Made by a program: the position numbers and the translations under genes. Shown here piece after piece: positions 6,310-6,710 of a DNA stretch of 6,710 bases. Positions within the stretch are counted from its first letter, which is position 1; each line of letters starts with the position of its first letter. The notes under the pieces were generated by a model. The model was not told where the DNA came from. It saw only the letters and a list, made by a program, of their open reading frames with translations, and searched no databases. Source of the stretch: an uncultured Flammeovirgaceae bacterium (GTDB lineage Bacteria; Bacteroidota; Bacteroidia; Cytophagales; Cyclobacteriaceae); NCBI GenBank assembly GCA_946480685.1, contig CAMLLI010000245.1, forward strand, positions 1-6,710, given 5' to 3'.

Positions 6310-6440
6310 CAGCTATATATACTATAGGAGCTGCCAAGAGAAAACTTGTTGGGGGCCTAAGCAACTAGGAAGCCAGTAACTATCAACCGCTACTCTAGGC
6401 CTATAAAGGCACAACAATTGATACTAAAAAATGAGAACGA
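6310..6440. other. Intergenic spacer without recognised features
   Basis: No coding frame, tRNA or good promoter is seen in these 131 bp. An imperfect inverted repeat just after the esterase stop (CAGCTATA against TATAGGAGCTG, about 6309-6332) lacks a T tract and is a poor terminator. An 8-bp palindrome, TAGGCCTA, occurs near 6396-6403. Base composition changes to AT-richer in the gene that follows. Confidence 0.4.
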
Positions 6441-6710
6441 ATGAACCCGTCCAACCAGGATGAATTAGCTGTAATGAACAACTCGGAAATTATAAAATTT
6501 CAACTCGAAGAGTGTGCGAAACGACAAGTTCCTTTTTTAGAAAGTCCGTATTACCTAATGGTTGGATTGTCTAAGAACTTTAATGCTAAGCAACTGCCAA
6601 TTAACGGACTAAGACATCCACCGGAAGGCGTAACTACAGGTTGGTATATTTGGTCAGGAGAAGAATTTTCTGATAAACCTGACTTTTTTGAGCCTGTCCA
6701 CTGCATTCAT
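6441..6710 (+). CDS. Uncharacterised protein, 5' part; possibly Imm33/DUF2185-like
   Basis: Ninety codons of a gene that runs off the right edge. The protein begins MNPSNQDELAVMNNSEII and contains an aromatic, acidic stretch GWYIWSGEEFSDKPDFFEP followed by VHCIH. That stretch resembles small cytoplasmic proteins annotated as Imm33-like or DUF2185, some of which are linked to immunity against toxins, but this is from memory of the pattern and not a search. There is no signal peptide or membrane segment. An in-frame TGA at 6432 rules out an earlier start; ATG at 6441 or ATG at 6474 (MNNSEI) are the options, with no clear ribosome site or TAnnTTTG to decide. GC is about 39% by my count, lower than in the esterase, and rarer codons such as CTA and AGA appear, so recent acquisition is possible. 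If it is an immunity gene, a toxin gene should be near. Confidence 0.6.
   Translation, partial: MNPSNQDELAVMNNSEIIKFQLEECAKRQVPFLESPYYLMVGLSKNFNAKQLPINGLRHPPEGVTTGWYIWSGEEFSDKPDFFEPVHCIH

Noticed and set aside
6309..6332. Inverted repeat after the esterase stop as a terminator
   Set aside because: The stem is interrupted by an asymmetric GGA bulge and is not followed by T residues.

Overview
The window looks like chromosomal DNA of a Bacteroidota bacterium, probably of the Chitinophagales/Cytophagales type. The supporting signs are promoter elements of the form TAnnTTTG, weak or absent Shine-Dalgarno sequences, a histidine kinase fused to periplasmic TPR repeats, a Crp/Fnr regulator of the type common in that phylum, and moderate GC. 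The assignment is inference from these features; there is no rRNA or other marker gene in the window.

The left part is on the minus strand. It runs from the 5' portion of a multi-pass membrane acyltransferase of the HGSNAT/DUF1624 family (cut by the window edge), through a YceI-family lipid-binding-type protein with a clear intrinsic terminator, to a Crp/Fnr-family transcription regulator. The 255-bp spacer between the regulator and yceI is the most informative non-coding stretch. It holds a perfect -7 promoter element for yceI and, upstream of it, a 20-bp direct repeat (19/20 identical, 32-bp period). Each repeat contains a 14-bp FNR/CRP-like box, and the estimated position of the nearer box is that of a classical activator site.

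The right part is on the plus strand. Divergent from the crp-type gene is a 751-residue membrane sensor kinase: signal peptide, about eight TPRs, one TM helix, coiled coil, HisKA and HATPase. It has no receiver domain and no response regulator beside it. Eight bases after its stop codon comes a YkgJ-type cysteine-cluster protein, whose own promoter element overlaps the kinase stop and implies a leaderless mRNA. A secreted SGNH-type acetylesterase of the sialate O-acetylesterase (SASA) family follows. After a featureless 131-bp spacer, the 5' part of an AT-richer gene of unknown function begins and runs off the window; it may be an Imm33/DUF2185-like protein.

Most of the window is ordinary accessory and housekeeping gene content. 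I see no CRISPR array, IS element, tRNA, rRNA or phage structure, and no clearly new multi-gene system. The strongest testable idea is that the Crp/Fnr protein directly controls yceI through the paired boxes.
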